The notes under the pieces are model-generated. The model made no database searches and was not told the origin of the DNA. It worked only from the letters and a program-made list of their open reading frames with translations. Shown here one piece after another: positions 26,666 through 36,775 of a DNA stretch of 64,000 nt. Position 1 is the first letter of the stretch. Every line of letters begins with the position of its first letter. The stretch is from Pseudomonadota bacterium. GTDB taxonomy: Bacteria > Pseudomonadota > Alphaproteobacteria > Rhizobiales > Xanthobacteraceae. The stretch covers positions 98,145 to 162,144 of the forward strand of contig JAEYAW010000003.1 of NCBI GenBank assembly GCA_023404675.1. The letters run 5' to 3'. Both the position numbers and the translations under genes were made by a program.

Positions 26666-27435
26666 AGGCGGCTGTCGCTGTGTTGCTGGCGACTGTGGCG
26701 GGCTTGCTGCTCGCGCCGCTGCCGGCACGCGCGGAGCCGCTTCCGGGCAAATCCTGCGATCTGCCGGCCTATCTCGTGACCAGCGACAGCGTCCTGAAGA
26801 ACGTCGCCGCCAGCGTGAGCGAGAAAAAGGCCCTTCCCATTCTGGTGGTGGGCACGATGTCGTCGATGCTTCCCGGCAAGGATGGTGTCGCCGCCGCATA
26901 TCCGGTGCGGCTGCAGGCGGCGCTCGCCGAACGGTTGCCGGGCATCGACGTGAAGGTCGACACGGAACTCCTGCCCAAGAAGAGCGCGGCTGACGTACAG
27001 CCGATGCTCGCCAGGTTTCTGGAGGATCACAAGCCGGTGCTGGTGATCTGGCAGACCGGAACGTCGGATGCGGTGCGCGCTGTCGATCCCGACGAGTTTC
27101 ACACCGCCCTCGACGACGGCGTGAGCGCCATCCAGAAGGCGGGCGCGGATGTCATTCTCGTCAACCCGCAATACAGTCCCCGAACCGAAGCGATGTTCTC
27201 GCTGTCGGGCTACCTCGATATCATCCGCGCGGTGGCGCAACAGTTCGAGATTCCGGTGTTCGACCGCTTCTCGGCGATGCGGCACTGGAACGACGAAGGC
27301 GATTTCGATCTGTCCGCCACGACGCCGGGCCTCGACCTCGCCAAGCGCGTCCACGATTGCGTCGGGCGCGCGCTGGCGACGCTTGTGATCGAGACGGCGA
27401 AGATCAATCCGGCCGAACTGCGGATTCAGCGATAG
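26662..27435 (+). CDS. Secreted SGNH/GDSL-type hydrolase
   Basis: A 257-residue protein with a Sec signal (MKAAVAVLLATVAGLLLAPLPARA) and a domain like SGNH hydrolases. Block I is probably ILVVGTMSSMLPG, block III IWQTGTSDAVRA (the usual GxND asparagine is Ser), and a late Asp/His pair would be expected near DFDLSATTPGLDLAKRVHDC. It starts inside the opgC stop (ATGA overlap). Periplasmic SGNH enzymes often remove or move acyl groups on sugars, so a role in trimming or transferring acyl groups on glucans made by OpgC is likely but inferred. It converges with modC, only seven bases away. Confidence 0.75.
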   Translation: MKAAVAVLLATVAGLLLAPLPARAEPLPGKSCDLPAYLVTSDSVLKNVAASVSEKKALPILVVGTMSSMLPGKDGVAAAYPVRLQAALAERLPGIDVKVDTELLPKKSAADVQPMLARFLEDHKPVLVIWQTGTSDAVRAVDPDEFHTALDDGVSAIQKAGADVILVNPQYSPRTEAMFSLSGYLDIIRAVAQQFEIPVFDRFSAMRHWNDEGDFDLSATTPGLDLAKRVHDCVGRALATLVIETAKINPAELRIQR

Positions 27436-27442
27436 GCCCGAT

Positions 27443-28120
27443 CTACACCGCCGCCGCTTCCGGAAGCAGTTCGACCCCGCCGATCGCGGCGATCCGGCCG
27501 CGCTTCATCAGCACCACGCGGTCGGCGATCCGGCGCAGTTCGTCGGGATCGTGGCTCACCATCACCATGGGCACCCCGCCCTCGTCGCGCAGGCGAACGA
27601 GGTAAGGCAGGATTTCGGACTTGCGCTGCTCGTCCAGCGCGCCGAGCGGCTCGTCGAGCAGCAGCAGGCGCGGCTTCGACAGCAGCGCACGGCCGAGCGC
27701 GATGCGCTGGCGCTCGCCGCCCGACAACGCGCCGGGCCGGCGGTCCAGCAGGTGGCCGATATCCAGCAGCGAAACAATCCGTTCTTCCTGCGCCGCATCG
27801 CGAGGCAGGCCGCGCATGCGCCGCCCGTAGTCGAGATTCTGGCCGACGTTCAGGTGCGGAAACAGCCGCAGGTCCTGAAAGACGTAGCCGATCCGGCGCA
27901 GATGCGTCGGGACATGGATGCCGCGCCCGGTGTCGTCGAGCGTCTCGCCGTCGAGGATGATCGTGCCGCGATCGGGCGGCAGCAAACCTGCGATCATGTT
28001 GATGATCGAGGTCTTGCCGGTGCCGGACGCGCCGAAAAGGCCGAGGGCGCGGCCGTCGTTCTCGAACGCCGCGTCCAGCGTGAAGGATCCGAAGTTCTTG
28101 GCCAGATCGACGCGGAGCAT
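27443..28120 (-). CDS. modC: Molybdate ABC transporter ATP-binding protein ModC (no Mop domain)
   Basis: A 225-residue ATPase: Walker A GASGTGKTS, signature LSGGERQRIALGRAL, Walker B LLLDEPLGALDE, and H-loop VSHDPDEL. The RVD-AKNFGSFTLDAAFE start and FQDLRLFPHLNVGQNLDYG fit ModC. E. coli ModC has about 350 residues because of a C-terminal pair of Mop (TOBE) domains; here the protein stops just after the ATPase domain with GGVELLPEAAAV. A free Mop protein lies at the head of the same operon. It begins one base after the modB stop. The length is a real feature of the frame: the stop is clean and no Mop sequence follows. Confidence 0.92.
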   Translation of the reverse strand: MLRVDLAKNFGSFTLDAAFENDGRALGLFGASGTGKTSIINMIAGLLPPDRGTIILDGETLDDTGRGIHVPTHLRRIGYVFQDLRLFPHLNVGQNLDYGRRMRGLPRDAAQEERIVSLLDIGHLLDRRPGALSGGERQRIALGRALLSKPRLLLLDEPLGALDEQRKSEILPYLVRLRDEGGVPMVMVSHDPDELRRIADRVVLMKRGRIAAIGGVELLPEAAAV

Positions 28121-28121
28121 G

Positions 28122-28814
28122 TCACATCCCGTGCGTGCGCGCGGCGGCGCGGCGGGCCAGCCATTCGGACGCGATCAGCGCGCCCATGGCGATGACGATC
28201 GAGACCAGCATCAGGCGGCCCGCGGCGGCATCGCCGTCCGGGGTTTGCAGCAGCGTGTAGATCGCCGACGAGATGGTCTGTGTTTCGCCGGGAATGTTGG
28301 AGACGAAGGTGATCGTGGCGCCGAACTCGCCGAGCGCCTTGGCAAAGCCGAGCACCATGCCGGCGATGATGCCGGGGAGCGCCAGCGGCAGCGTCACGGT
28401 TGTGAACACGCGCCACGGCGATGCGCCGAGCGTGTTGGCCGCCTGTTCGAGCCTGCGGTCCACCGCATCGAGCGACAGCCGGATCGGACGGACCAGCAGG
28501 GGAAACGACATCACGGCGCAGGCCAGTGCCGCGCCGGTCCAGCGGAATGCGAAGACGATACCGATCTCGGCGAGATATTCGCCAAGCACGCCCCGCTTGC
28601 CGAAGGTGAGCAGCAGAAGATAACCGGTGACCACAGGTGGCAGGACGAGCGGCAGATGCACGACCGCGTCCAGCGCAGCCTTGCCCCAGAAGTTCGTTCG
28701 CGACAGCAGCCACGCGACGGCGACCGCGATCGGCGTCGCGGCGATGATAGCGACGACGGCGATCCGCAGCGAGAGCGTGATCGCCGTCCACTCGGCCGGA
28801 GAAAAATCGAACAC
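28122..28814 (-). CDS. modB: Molybdate ABC transporter permease ModB
   Basis: A 230-residue inner-membrane permease with five to six helices. The conserved SPAEWTAITLSLRIAVVA start, PLVLPPVVTGYLLL, the EAA loop LEQAANTLGASPWRVFTTVTLPLALPGIIAG and GFAKALGEFGATITFVSNIPGETQT are hallmarks of ModB. It is between modA (10 bases upstream) and modC (1 base downstream), in the usual modABC order. Confidence 0.96.
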   Translation of the reverse strand: MFDFSPAEWTAITLSLRIAVVAIIAATPIAVAVAWLLSRTNFWGKAALDAVVHLPLVLPPVVTGYLLLLTFGKRGVLGEYLAEIGIVFAFRWTGAALACAVMSFPLLVRPIRLSLDAVDRRLEQAANTLGASPWRVFTTVTLPLALPGIIAGMVLGFAKALGEFGATITFVSNIPGETQTISSAIYTLLQTPDGDAAAGRLMLVSIVIAMGALIASEWLARRAAARTHGM

Positions 28815-28824
28815 CGACGTTCGA

Positions 28825-29679
28825 TCAGGTCGTGGGCTTGACCAGCACGGTGAAGCCGTACTTCTCGAAGATTGCGCGCGCCGGATCGGTGCGCAGGAAG
28901 TCGAGATAGGCCTTGGTGTCCGGTTTGGCCGTGACGGTGGCCGCCACCGGATAGATGATCGCCGGATGGGAGTCGGCCGGGAAGGTGCCGACGATCTTGA
29001 CGCCGGGATCGACCTTCGCGTCGGTTTCGTAAACGATGCCGAGGCCGGCCTCGCCGCGCGAGACCAGCGTCAAGGCTGCGCGCACGCTGTCGGCCATCGC
29101 GAATTTCGGCTCGGCCGCCGTCCATGCACCGAGTTTCTCGAGAGCGGACTTTGCGTATTTGCCGACCGGGACCGACGTCACGTCGCCGGTGGCGATGCGG
29201 CTGTCGCCGGCGAGCTTGGCGAGATCGAAGCCCGCTCCGATGCTGACGTTGCCGATCTTCGAATCCTTCGGTGCGATCAGGACGATCTTGTTGCCGAGCA
29301 GATCGACGCGGGTCGCTTCGTTGATGGATTTTTTCTGGATGGCGTAGTCCATCCACGCGGTGTCGGCGGAAATGAAGACATCCGCCGGAGCACCCTGCTC
29401 CAGCTGCTTGGCGAGCACGGAACTGGCCGCGTAGCTCGACGTGACCTTGACGCCGGACTTGGCCGCGTAGGCCGCGTTCACGTCATCGAGGGCGTTCTTC
29501 ATGGACGCGGCGGCGAAGGCCGTCAGCGTGGTCCCGACCGCAGCCGGTGCCGGCGCGCTCGGCTTGGCGTCCTGCGCATGGGCTGGCGGCATCAACTGAA
29601 GGCCGGCCAGCAGGCTCAGGGAAAGCCCGAACGACAGACGCGTGAAACGGAAAGCAATGGCGGACGAAATGACGGACAT
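28825..29679 (-). CDS. modA: Molybdate-binding periplasmic protein ModA
   Basis: A 284-residue substrate-binding protein with a Sec signal (hydrophobic LSFGLSLSLLAGLQLMPPAHA) and the ModA domain: TAFAAASMKNALDDVNAAY carries the oxyanion-binding loop, then SSVLAKQLEQGAPADVFISAD and a further contact in ARIATGDVTSVPVGKYA-like sequence. The start ATG 29679 has GGAG eight bases upstream; a GTG ten codons earlier is less likely. It precedes modB by 10 bases. The gene before it on the same strand ends 164 bases upstream, so modA may also have its own promoter. Confidence 0.95.
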   Translation of the reverse strand: MSVISSAIAFRFTRLSFGLSLSLLAGLQLMPPAHAQDAKPSAPAPAAVGTTLTAFAAASMKNALDDVNAAYAAKSGVKVTSSYAASSVLAKQLEQGAPADVFISADTAWMDYAIQKKSINEATRVDLLGNKIVLIAPKDSKIGNVSIGAGFDLAKLAGDSRIATGDVTSVPVGKYAKSALEKLGAWTAAEPKFAMADSVRAALTLVSRGEAGLGIVYETDAKVDPGVKIVGTFPADSHPAIIYPVAATVTAKPDTKAYLDFLRTDPARAIFEKYGFTVLVKPTT

Positions 29680-29843
29680 GATGGCGCTCCGCGTCGCGCG
29701 CAAAAGCACTGCGACAGCTTGATGGTCAAGGATGACGACAAGCGGAAGCGCCGTTCCGCGGTCCCCGTCCGGTTTACGACCGGCAGGGACGCCGTGCGGC
29801 GGAATGTACGCAGGTCACGGTCGCACGTAAAGGTCCCGGTCTG

Positions 29844-30353
29844 TCATTCAGCCGGGGCGGACAATGCGATTGAGATAAAAGGGTCTCGCACGCCACTGAT
29901 CTGAATCGTTGCGGGGTGCGGACGGAGCGAGAATTTCATGGTCTTGCGCAGCCCGTCGCAACCGGTTGCGCCGCTGAATGAGGCTGGCTTCAGAAAGTGT
30001 CCGTCCTGAACCACGTCGATCCAGGCGGAGGAGGACATGCTGACGATGAGGGTGCCTGCCGGAGGAGCGGGAACGCTGACGAATCCGGCAAACGTCCCGT
30101 CTTTGGGGGCACGCTCGGGCGGCATGGGAAGTTTTGCTTCAGCCGCCGGCAGGAGAGTCAGCCTGATCGCCTGTGCGGCGGGCAGCGTGATCTCGCTGCC
30201 CGCGCCGAGCGGCGTGTGATCAGGCGCGAGCAGCAGCGCGCGTTCGCGGGCGACCGGCCACTTGAAGCCGTCGCAGCCGCCTGGCTCGGCGGCGAGCGCG
30301 GACTGGCTCCAGGCGATGCCGGCGATCCATGCAAGCGCGGCGAGGCGGCGCAT
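29844..30353 (-). CDS. Unknown periplasmic protein in the mod operon
   Basis: A 169-residue protein with a signal peptide (MRRLAALAWIAGIAWSQSALA) and a beta-rich mature part containing two cysteines that could pair (GGCDGFKWPV near the start and GATGCDGL near 130). I do not recognise a family. It starts three bases after the stop of the Mop gene and is followed by modA, so it is part of the molybdate cluster. A periplasmic role in metal or oxyanion handling is possible only by position. A serine-rich SMSSSAWIDVVQDG stretch resembles a small beta-sandwich strand pair. Confidence 0.75.
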   Translation of the reverse strand: MRRLAALAWIAGIAWSQSALAAEPGGCDGFKWPVARERALLLAPDHTPLGAGSEITLPAAQAIRLTLLPAAEAKLPMPPERAPKDGTFAGFVSVPAPPAGTLIVSMSSSAWIDVVQDGHFLKPASFSGATGCDGLRKTMKFSLRPHPATIQISGVRDPFISIALSAPAE

Positions 30354-30356
30354 GGG

Positions 30357-30566
30357 TCAGTCCACTGCGATCATCACGTCGGAGGCCTTGATCACGACGA
30401 TCACCGGCGCGCCGGCTTTCAGCGCGAGATCGTCAACGGCCTCGTTGGTGATCGACGACGTCACGATCTGCCCGTTACCGACATCGACGCGGACGTGCGA
30501 TGTGGTCGCCCCCTTCGTGACCTCGACCACCTTGCCCTTGATCTGGTTGCGTGCGCTGATCCGCAT
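30357..30566 (-). CDS. mop: Free-standing Mop/TOBE molybdate-binding protein (molbindin)
   Basis: A 69-residue protein that is one Mop domain: MRISARNQIKGKVVEVTKGATTSHVRVDV and the C-terminal half ITNEAVDDLALKAGAPVIVVIKASDVMIAVD match molbindins such as Clostridium Mop. They form hexamers that bind molybdate in the cytoplasm, for storage or sensing. It is the first gene of the mod operon, preceded by AAAGGA. ModC in this operon and the ModE-like protein at 48056 both lack their own Mop domains, so this one may serve them in trans (inference). Confidence 0.9.
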   Translation of the reverse strand: MRISARNQIKGKVVEVTKGATTSHVRVDVGNGQIVTSSITNEAVDDLALKAGAPVIVVIKASDVMIAVD

Positions 30567-30736
30567 TGGAGATATCCTTTCATACTGCGCCGTCAGGCGA
30601 GCTCAAACGGCCGCCAATCAGCCGGCTGCCGTCCGGATTGATTGAAAGGACCGCCGTCCCCGAGGTTTGCGCGCATTCACGATGACACGCCGCACGAAGC
30701 ATAGGCGCGGTGTGTGTGCGAGTAAACAGCCCCTTC

Positions 30737-31696
30737 TCACGGCGCCAGCAGCACCTGGCGGCAGGCGGCGGGCAGATCAGCCATGGTCATCGGCGGCTTC
30801 GGCTTGGGCGGTTCCTTGGGCGGTTTGGGGTGCAGCACGGCGTCGCTGAACCAGTAGGCGAGATCGCCGGGAGCGCAGCCCGGATCAGACGACGGAGGCG
30901 GCTGCGACGTGCAGTCGGCCTCGCCCGGCACACATCCGATGCGGATGTGGAAATGATAGTCGTGTCCATACATCGGCCGCACCTTGGAGAGCCACGCATT
31001 GTTGCGGCCGGCCTCGCGGCACAGCGCCTTCTTGATTGCCGCATTGACGAAGATGCGCTCGACCTCCGGCTCCGCCGCCGCCGCGCGGATGGCCTTTATA
31101 TGGGTGGGGGTCCATGCGCCGGGATCGATGTCGAGCCGGTCCGGCCGCACCATCATGACGGCCGACATTTCCTCGCGTTCGTTGCGCGACAGGCGGCGGT
31201 TCGGCATCGGCGTCAGCCAGATGTCGGCGTCGAGTCCGATCTGGTGGCTGGCGTGGCCGGTCAGCATCGGCCCGCCGCGTGGCTGGGAGATGTCGCCAAC
31301 GAGCAGGCCGGGCCAGCCCGCTTCCCGGCGAACCTTGTCCGAGAGCCGTTCGAGCAATGCGAGCAGGCGCGGATGCCCCCAGTTGCGATTGCGCGACAGG
31401 CGCATCACCTGCCAGGTCTCGCCGTTGATCGGCAGCGCCTGTGCCCCTGCGATGCAGCCCTTGGCGTAAAAGCCGATGGAATGAGTCGCCAGTTGCGCCG
31501 CGGTGGCCTTGCGGCCGAACAGTTCCTTTGCAGGCGTCGAGGGATCGTTCGGGTTCGCCAGCGGCGGGAGCGGCTTCGGTTCGAGCGTGCCTTTGGTCTG
31601 CGCGCGGGCGTCTGGTGCTGTGGTGAGCGCCGTGATCGCGAGGACGAATCCCGCGGCGATTCTGCAAGATCGGGGAATCAGCCAGTTATCGGACAT
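30737..31696 (-). CDS. mepA: Penicillin-insensitive murein endopeptidase MepA
   Basis: A 319-residue secreted zinc metallopeptidase of the LAS group (M74) that cuts D-Ala-DAP cross-links in peptidoglycan. The signal peptide is around CRIAAGFVLAITALTTAPDARA. Zinc ligands are visible in TGHASHQIGLDADIWL (His, Asp) and YGHDYHFHIRIGC (His). Several cysteines match the disulfides of MepA. I start at ATG 31696 (MSDNWLIPRSC); the frame continues upstream to 31795 without conserved sequence. The C-terminal tail PKPPKEPPKPKPPM is a proline-lysine repeat, perhaps a cell-wall tether. Confidence 0.93.
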   Translation of the reverse strand: MSDNWLIPRSCRIAAGFVLAITALTTAPDARAQTKGTLEPKPLPPLANPNDPSTPAKELFGRKATAAQLATHSIGFYAKGCIAGAQALPINGETWQVMRLSRNRNWGHPRLLALLERLSDKVRREAGWPGLLVGDISQPRGGPMLTGHASHQIGLDADIWLTPMPNRRLSRNEREEMSAVMMVRPDRLDIDPGAWTPTHIKAIRAAAAEPEVERIFVNAAIKKALCREAGRNNAWLSKVRPMYGHDYHFHIRIGCVPGEADCTSQPPPSSDPGCAPGDLAYWFSDAVLHPKPPKEPPKPKPPMTMADLPAACRQVLLAP

Positions 31697-32106
31697 GTGT
31701 CCAATATAGCCGAACATCGGCGGGCAAACGAGGTGACGCGCCAATCCGGGCCGGCATCGCGAGCGGGAGTTTTTCGGATGCCAGCGGCTGCACACGAAAC
31801 AGGCTACGATGCCGCCGCGAGCCGTGTTTTGTTAAAGTTTTTCTAACTGTCTTTTTATGTCGGCCCGCACGGTCCGCTGATCCGGTTCGCATCGGCGGTC
31901 GAATGCTGGAAGAGTGCCGGGCGCGGCATGATAGCTCTTATTTTTTAGGAACTTAACGTTACGCCGTAACCGAACCTGACAGGCCGGGCCGGGCCGGGGC
32001 CGGGTGTCTCCCCTGGTTTCCTGCAACTGAGGATCTTCCTCAGATTACGAATTTTTCAGACTGTCTCGGGCACACAGATATGTGAAAATCGCAAGGGAAA
32101 GTCCCG
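31697..32106. other. Divergent intergenic region between mepA and the GGDEF-EAL gene
   Basis: This 410-base spacer holds the promoters of both genes. It has an AT-rich part (31826-31860, with GTTAAAGTTTTTCTAAC as a small inverted repeat) and a GGCCGGGCCGGGCCGGGGCC short tandem run near 31981-32000. The right end has AAGGGAAA before ATG 32107. I see no RNA gene or good coding frame. Confidence 0.5.
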
Positions 32107-34320
32107 ATGCCTCCGGCACGGACAAAATACAGCAAGTTGATCAAGAAGCGACGCGCCGTGGAGATTCGCCGTGTCGTTGGGAAGATCGGGCTGTCCGGCA
32201 CGAAGCGGAAGGCAGGGCGCGAGGCAGCGGATGATCTCGCCCGCAAGCGGGCCGAGGCCGAGGTCGCGATCGCCGAGGCGCGCAAGGCCAACGAGCGCTT
32301 GCAGGAGGCGTTCGATCTGTTGCCGCAGGGCGTGGTGTTTCTCGATCCCGAAGGCCGTTACATTCTCTGGAACGAGAAGTACGCCGACATCTATCACCGC
32401 AGCGCGGATTTGTTCAAAGTCGGGGGCAGTTTCAAGGACACGCTGCGTGCCGGTATCGCGCGCGGCGACTATCCGGAAGCGCTGGGCCGCGAGGAGGAGT
32501 TTCTCGCCGAGCGCCTCCTCAAGCAGAACACCTCGAGCGATCGGCACGAGCAATGGCTGGCGGATGGCCGCTGCATTCTGATCGAGGAGCGCGCGACCCG
32601 CGACGGCAGCATCATCGGTCTGCGGGTCGATATCACCGAACTGAAACAGCGCGAGGCTTCGTTTCGTCTGCTGTTCGAGGGCAATCCCGTTCCGATGATC
32701 GTGTGCTCGACCGAGGACGGGCGCATCATCGCGGTGAACGAGGCGGCGATCGAGCACTACGGCTATCCTCATGCCGATTTCCTGAACCTGACGATCCGCA
32801 ATCTTCAGGCGTTCGATTCCGATCCGCCCTGGGTCGAACAATCGGCCAAGGACGAGGCCGGGCAGACCTGGAAGCACGTCAAGGCCGACGGGTCGCTGAT
32901 CGACGTCGCCGTCTATTCGCGCCGGCTGGTTTATGAAGGCCGCCCGGCCATGCTGCTCGCGCTGATGGACATCACCGAACGCAAGCGTGCCGAGGCGCGG
33001 CTGGCGTTCATGACGCAGCACGATGCGCTGACCGGCTTGCCGAACCGCAATTTGCTGCGGAGACGGCTGGACGAACTGATGTCGCAGACCCGCCGCAGCG
33101 GCGAGAAGGTCGGGCTGGTCGTGCTCGATCTCGATGACTTCAAGTCGGTGAACGACGCGCTGGGGCACGAGATCGGCGACAAGCTTTTGGGCGGGGTGAC
33201 CAAGCGCCTGCGGTCGGTGATCCGGGACGGCGATTCCGTGGCACGTCTCGGCTCCAATGAATTCGCGATCGTGATGACGGGCGTGGCCCGTCCGGAAGAC
33301 GCGGCCAAGCTGGCCCAGCGCACGCAGAGCGCGATCAGCGAGCCGTTTCTGTTCGAGGGGCATTCGATTGTCATCACCGGCAGCATCGGCATCGCGATCG
33401 CGCCGGGCGACGGCGATGAGCCGGAGACCCTGCTCAAGCGCGCCGACATGGCGCTGTCCCGGGCCAAGGCCGAAGCGCGCGGCACCTACCGTTTCTTCGA
33501 GCCGGCGATGGATGCGCGGGCACAGAGCCGGCGCAAGATCGAGACCGAACTGCGGGCGGCGCTCGAGTCCGAGGTCCTGAAGCCGTATTATCAGCCGCTG
33601 ATCGACATGCACACCGGACTGATCACCGGCGTCGAGGCCCTCGTGCGCTGGGAGCATCCGGACCGCGGCATGATCCCCCCCTCCGAGTTCATTCCGGTTG
33701 CGGAAGATACGGGGCTGATCGGTCCGCTCGGAACGCTGGTGCTGCGGCGAGCCTGCCATGACGCCGCACGCTGGGCGTCGCCTGTCCGCGTGGCGGTCAA
33801 CCTGTCGCCCGCGCAATTCCGCTCCGGCAATCTGCTGGCCGTCGTCATGGAGGCGCTGAAGCATTCAGGCCTGCCGGCCCGGCGGCTTGAGCTTGAGATC
33901 ACCGAGGCGTTGCTGCTGGACCGCAGCGATCACGTGCTGGCGACCCTGCACGCGCTGCGCTCGCTGGGCGTGCGGATCTGCATGGACGATTTCGGAACGG
34001 GATATTCGTCGCTCAGCTATCTGATGAGCTTCCCGTTCGACAAGATCAAGATCGACCAGTCGTTCGTGCGCGGGCTGTCCGCCAATGCGGACGCGCAGGC
34101 GATCGTCCGCAGCATCGTCGGGCTCGGCGCCGGTCTGCGTATGACCGTAACGGCGGAGGGTGTGGAGACTGAGGCCGAACTGAGCAGCCTGCGGGCCGAA
34201 GGATGCGACGAGGCGCAGGGCTTTCTGTTCAGCCCCGCGCGCCCGAACAGCGAGGTCGAGCGGCTTCTCGAACTCCAGAGCAAGGCGGCCGAGCAGGCGG
34301 TCAAGACACAGATCGCCTGA
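32107..34320 (+). CDS. PAS-GGDEF-EAL cyclic-di-GMP protein, degenerate GGDEF
   Basis: A 737-residue cytoplasmic signalling protein. After a basic N-terminus (KYSKLIKKRRAVEIRR) and a coiled-coil-like stretch (about 40-65) come two PAS domains (about 70-175 and 180-295), a GGDEF domain (about 300-460) and an EAL domain (about 475-725). The GGDEF site reads GSNEF near residue 382, so diguanylate cyclase activity is unlikely. The EAL domain keeps EALVRW, EITE, DDFGTGYSSL, KIDQSFV and EGVET, so it should hydrolyse c-di-GMP. The degenerate GGDEF domain may bind GTP as an activator, as in other such hybrids. No membrane helix is seen. The gene stands alone. Confidence 0.9.
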   Translation: MPPARTKYSKLIKKRRAVEIRRVVGKIGLSGTKRKAGREAADDLARKRAEAEVAIAEARKANERLQEAFDLLPQGVVFLDPEGRYILWNEKYADIYHRSADLFKVGGSFKDTLRAGIARGDYPEALGREEEFLAERLLKQNTSSDRHEQWLADGRCILIEERATRDGSIIGLRVDITELKQREASFRLLFEGNPVPMIVCSTEDGRIIAVNEAAIEHYGYPHADFLNLTIRNLQAFDSDPPWVEQSAKDEAGQTWKHVKADGSLIDVAVYSRRLVYEGRPAMLLALMDITERKRAEARLAFMTQHDALTGLPNRNLLRRRLDELMSQTRRSGEKVGLVVLDLDDFKSVNDALGHEIGDKLLGGVTKRLRSVIRDGDSVARLGSNEFAIVMTGVARPEDAAKLAQRTQSAISEPFLFEGHSIVITGSIGIAIAPGDGDEPETLLKRADMALSRAKAEARGTYRFFEPAMDARAQSRRKIETELRAALESEVLKPYYQPLIDMHTGLITGVEALVRWEHPDRGMIPPSEFIPVAEDTGLIGPLGTLVLRRACHDAARWASPVRVAVNLSPAQFRSGNLLAVVMEALKHSGLPARRLELEITEALLLDRSDHVLATLHALRSLGVRICMDDFGTGYSSLSYLMSFPFDKIKIDQSFVRGLSANADAQAIVRSIVGLGAGLRMTVTAEGVETEAELSSLRAEGCDEAQGFLFSPARPNSEVERLLELQSKAAEQAVKTQIA

Positions 34321-34348
34321 TCGTCGTTGCCGGTCTCGCGCGGCGTCG

Positions 34349-34531
34349 TTACTTGGTCTGATCGTCGATGGTCGCGTCGGGAACGTTCTTCTTGATCGAC
34401 GTGATCGCATCCTCCGCCGATTTCTTGGCCTTGTAGCCTTCCGACGAAAACATCGTCTCGCCGTTGGATGCCTTGAAGCGGAAACGGAATTCCCCCGCCT
34501 TATCCTTATAGACCTCGAACTTGTAAGCCAT
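34349..34531 (-). CDS. YegP family small protein (DUF1508)
   Basis: A 60-residue protein of the YegP/DUF1508 family: MAYKFEVYKDKAGEFRFRFKASNG and the later SSEGYKAKKSAEDAITSIKKN match its single repeat. Its role is not established. I chose ATG 34531, with a G-run and AAAATC before it; a longer frame to 34594 passes through a dispersed repeat and is not conserved. One repeat copy begins 15 bases upstream of the start. Confidence 0.88.
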   Translation of the reverse strand: MAYKFEVYKDKAGEFRFRFKASNGETMFSSEGYKAKKSAEDAITSIKKNVPDATIDDQTK

Positions 34532-34545
34532 GATTTTCCCCCAAG

Positions 34546-34598
34546 GCGTTTTCGAGCGAAGTGGAGACCAGTTCGCGTGACGAAAATGCGTCAATCAG
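34546..34598 (-). repeat. Dispersed palindromic repeat, copy 1 (before yegP)
   Basis: About 50 bases beginning GCGTTTTCGAGCGAAG and running to GAAAATGCGTCAATC. It matches copy 2 (51839-51890) at nearly every position: the shared core is GAGCGAAGTGGA, then TTCGCGTG, then GAAAA, GCGTCAA. The two ends form an imperfect inverted repeat (GCGTTTTC against GAAAATGC), so it could fold in RNA. It lies 15 bases upstream of yegP in the leader of that gene. Confidence 0.75.
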
Positions 34599-34714
34599 AA
34601 CCGAGAACAGCTCAGTGGTTCAACGAAAAGCTGAACGGCTCCGACGGAAGCGAGAGTCGCTTCCTCCCGGCATGGTCGTTCGGTTCGGAAGGGGAAGTCA
34701 AGCAGGGCGGCACC

Positions 34715-34744
34715 GTCCCGGCGCGGGACGCCCTTCCGGAAGGC
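34715..34744 (-). other. Tandem hairpins after lepA
   Basis: Just downstream of the lepA stop the minus strand has CCTTCCGGAAGG (a 12-base palindrome, 34733-34744) and then GTCCCG-GCG-CGGGAC (34715-34729, six-pair stem). They could end the lepA transcript, but there is no T run, so the call is weak. Confidence 0.35.
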
Positions 34745-34745
34745 C

Positions 34746-36551
<1,806 letters not shown>

Positions 36552-36775
36552 ATGCGCGGGATACCATCGCGCGCCCCCGCGCGGCAACCGGATTGCACCG
36601 CATTTTACGGGCTTTGCGCAGGTTCGCGGGGCGCGACCTTTTAGAGATTTCAGGCCTGCCCGATTCCCTAATACCCTGAAATGGGTTAGCACCTCGTGCG
36701 GCGGGGGACCTCAAACGAATGGAAGCGGTGGCGGAACGCGCCGGGCGTGGCAAGCGAAGCCGGGCCGGAGTCGCG

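Noticed and set aside
29680..29843. Possible molybdenum-cofactor riboswitch in the 164-base gap upstream of modA
   Set aside because: Some inverted GC repeats exist (around 29750-29800) but I could not build the conserved Moco-motif architecture, so I do not call it.
31981..32000. GGCCGGGCCGGGCCGGGGCC tandem run
   Set aside because: Too short and imperfect to call a microsatellite with function; noted only as part of the mepA spacer.
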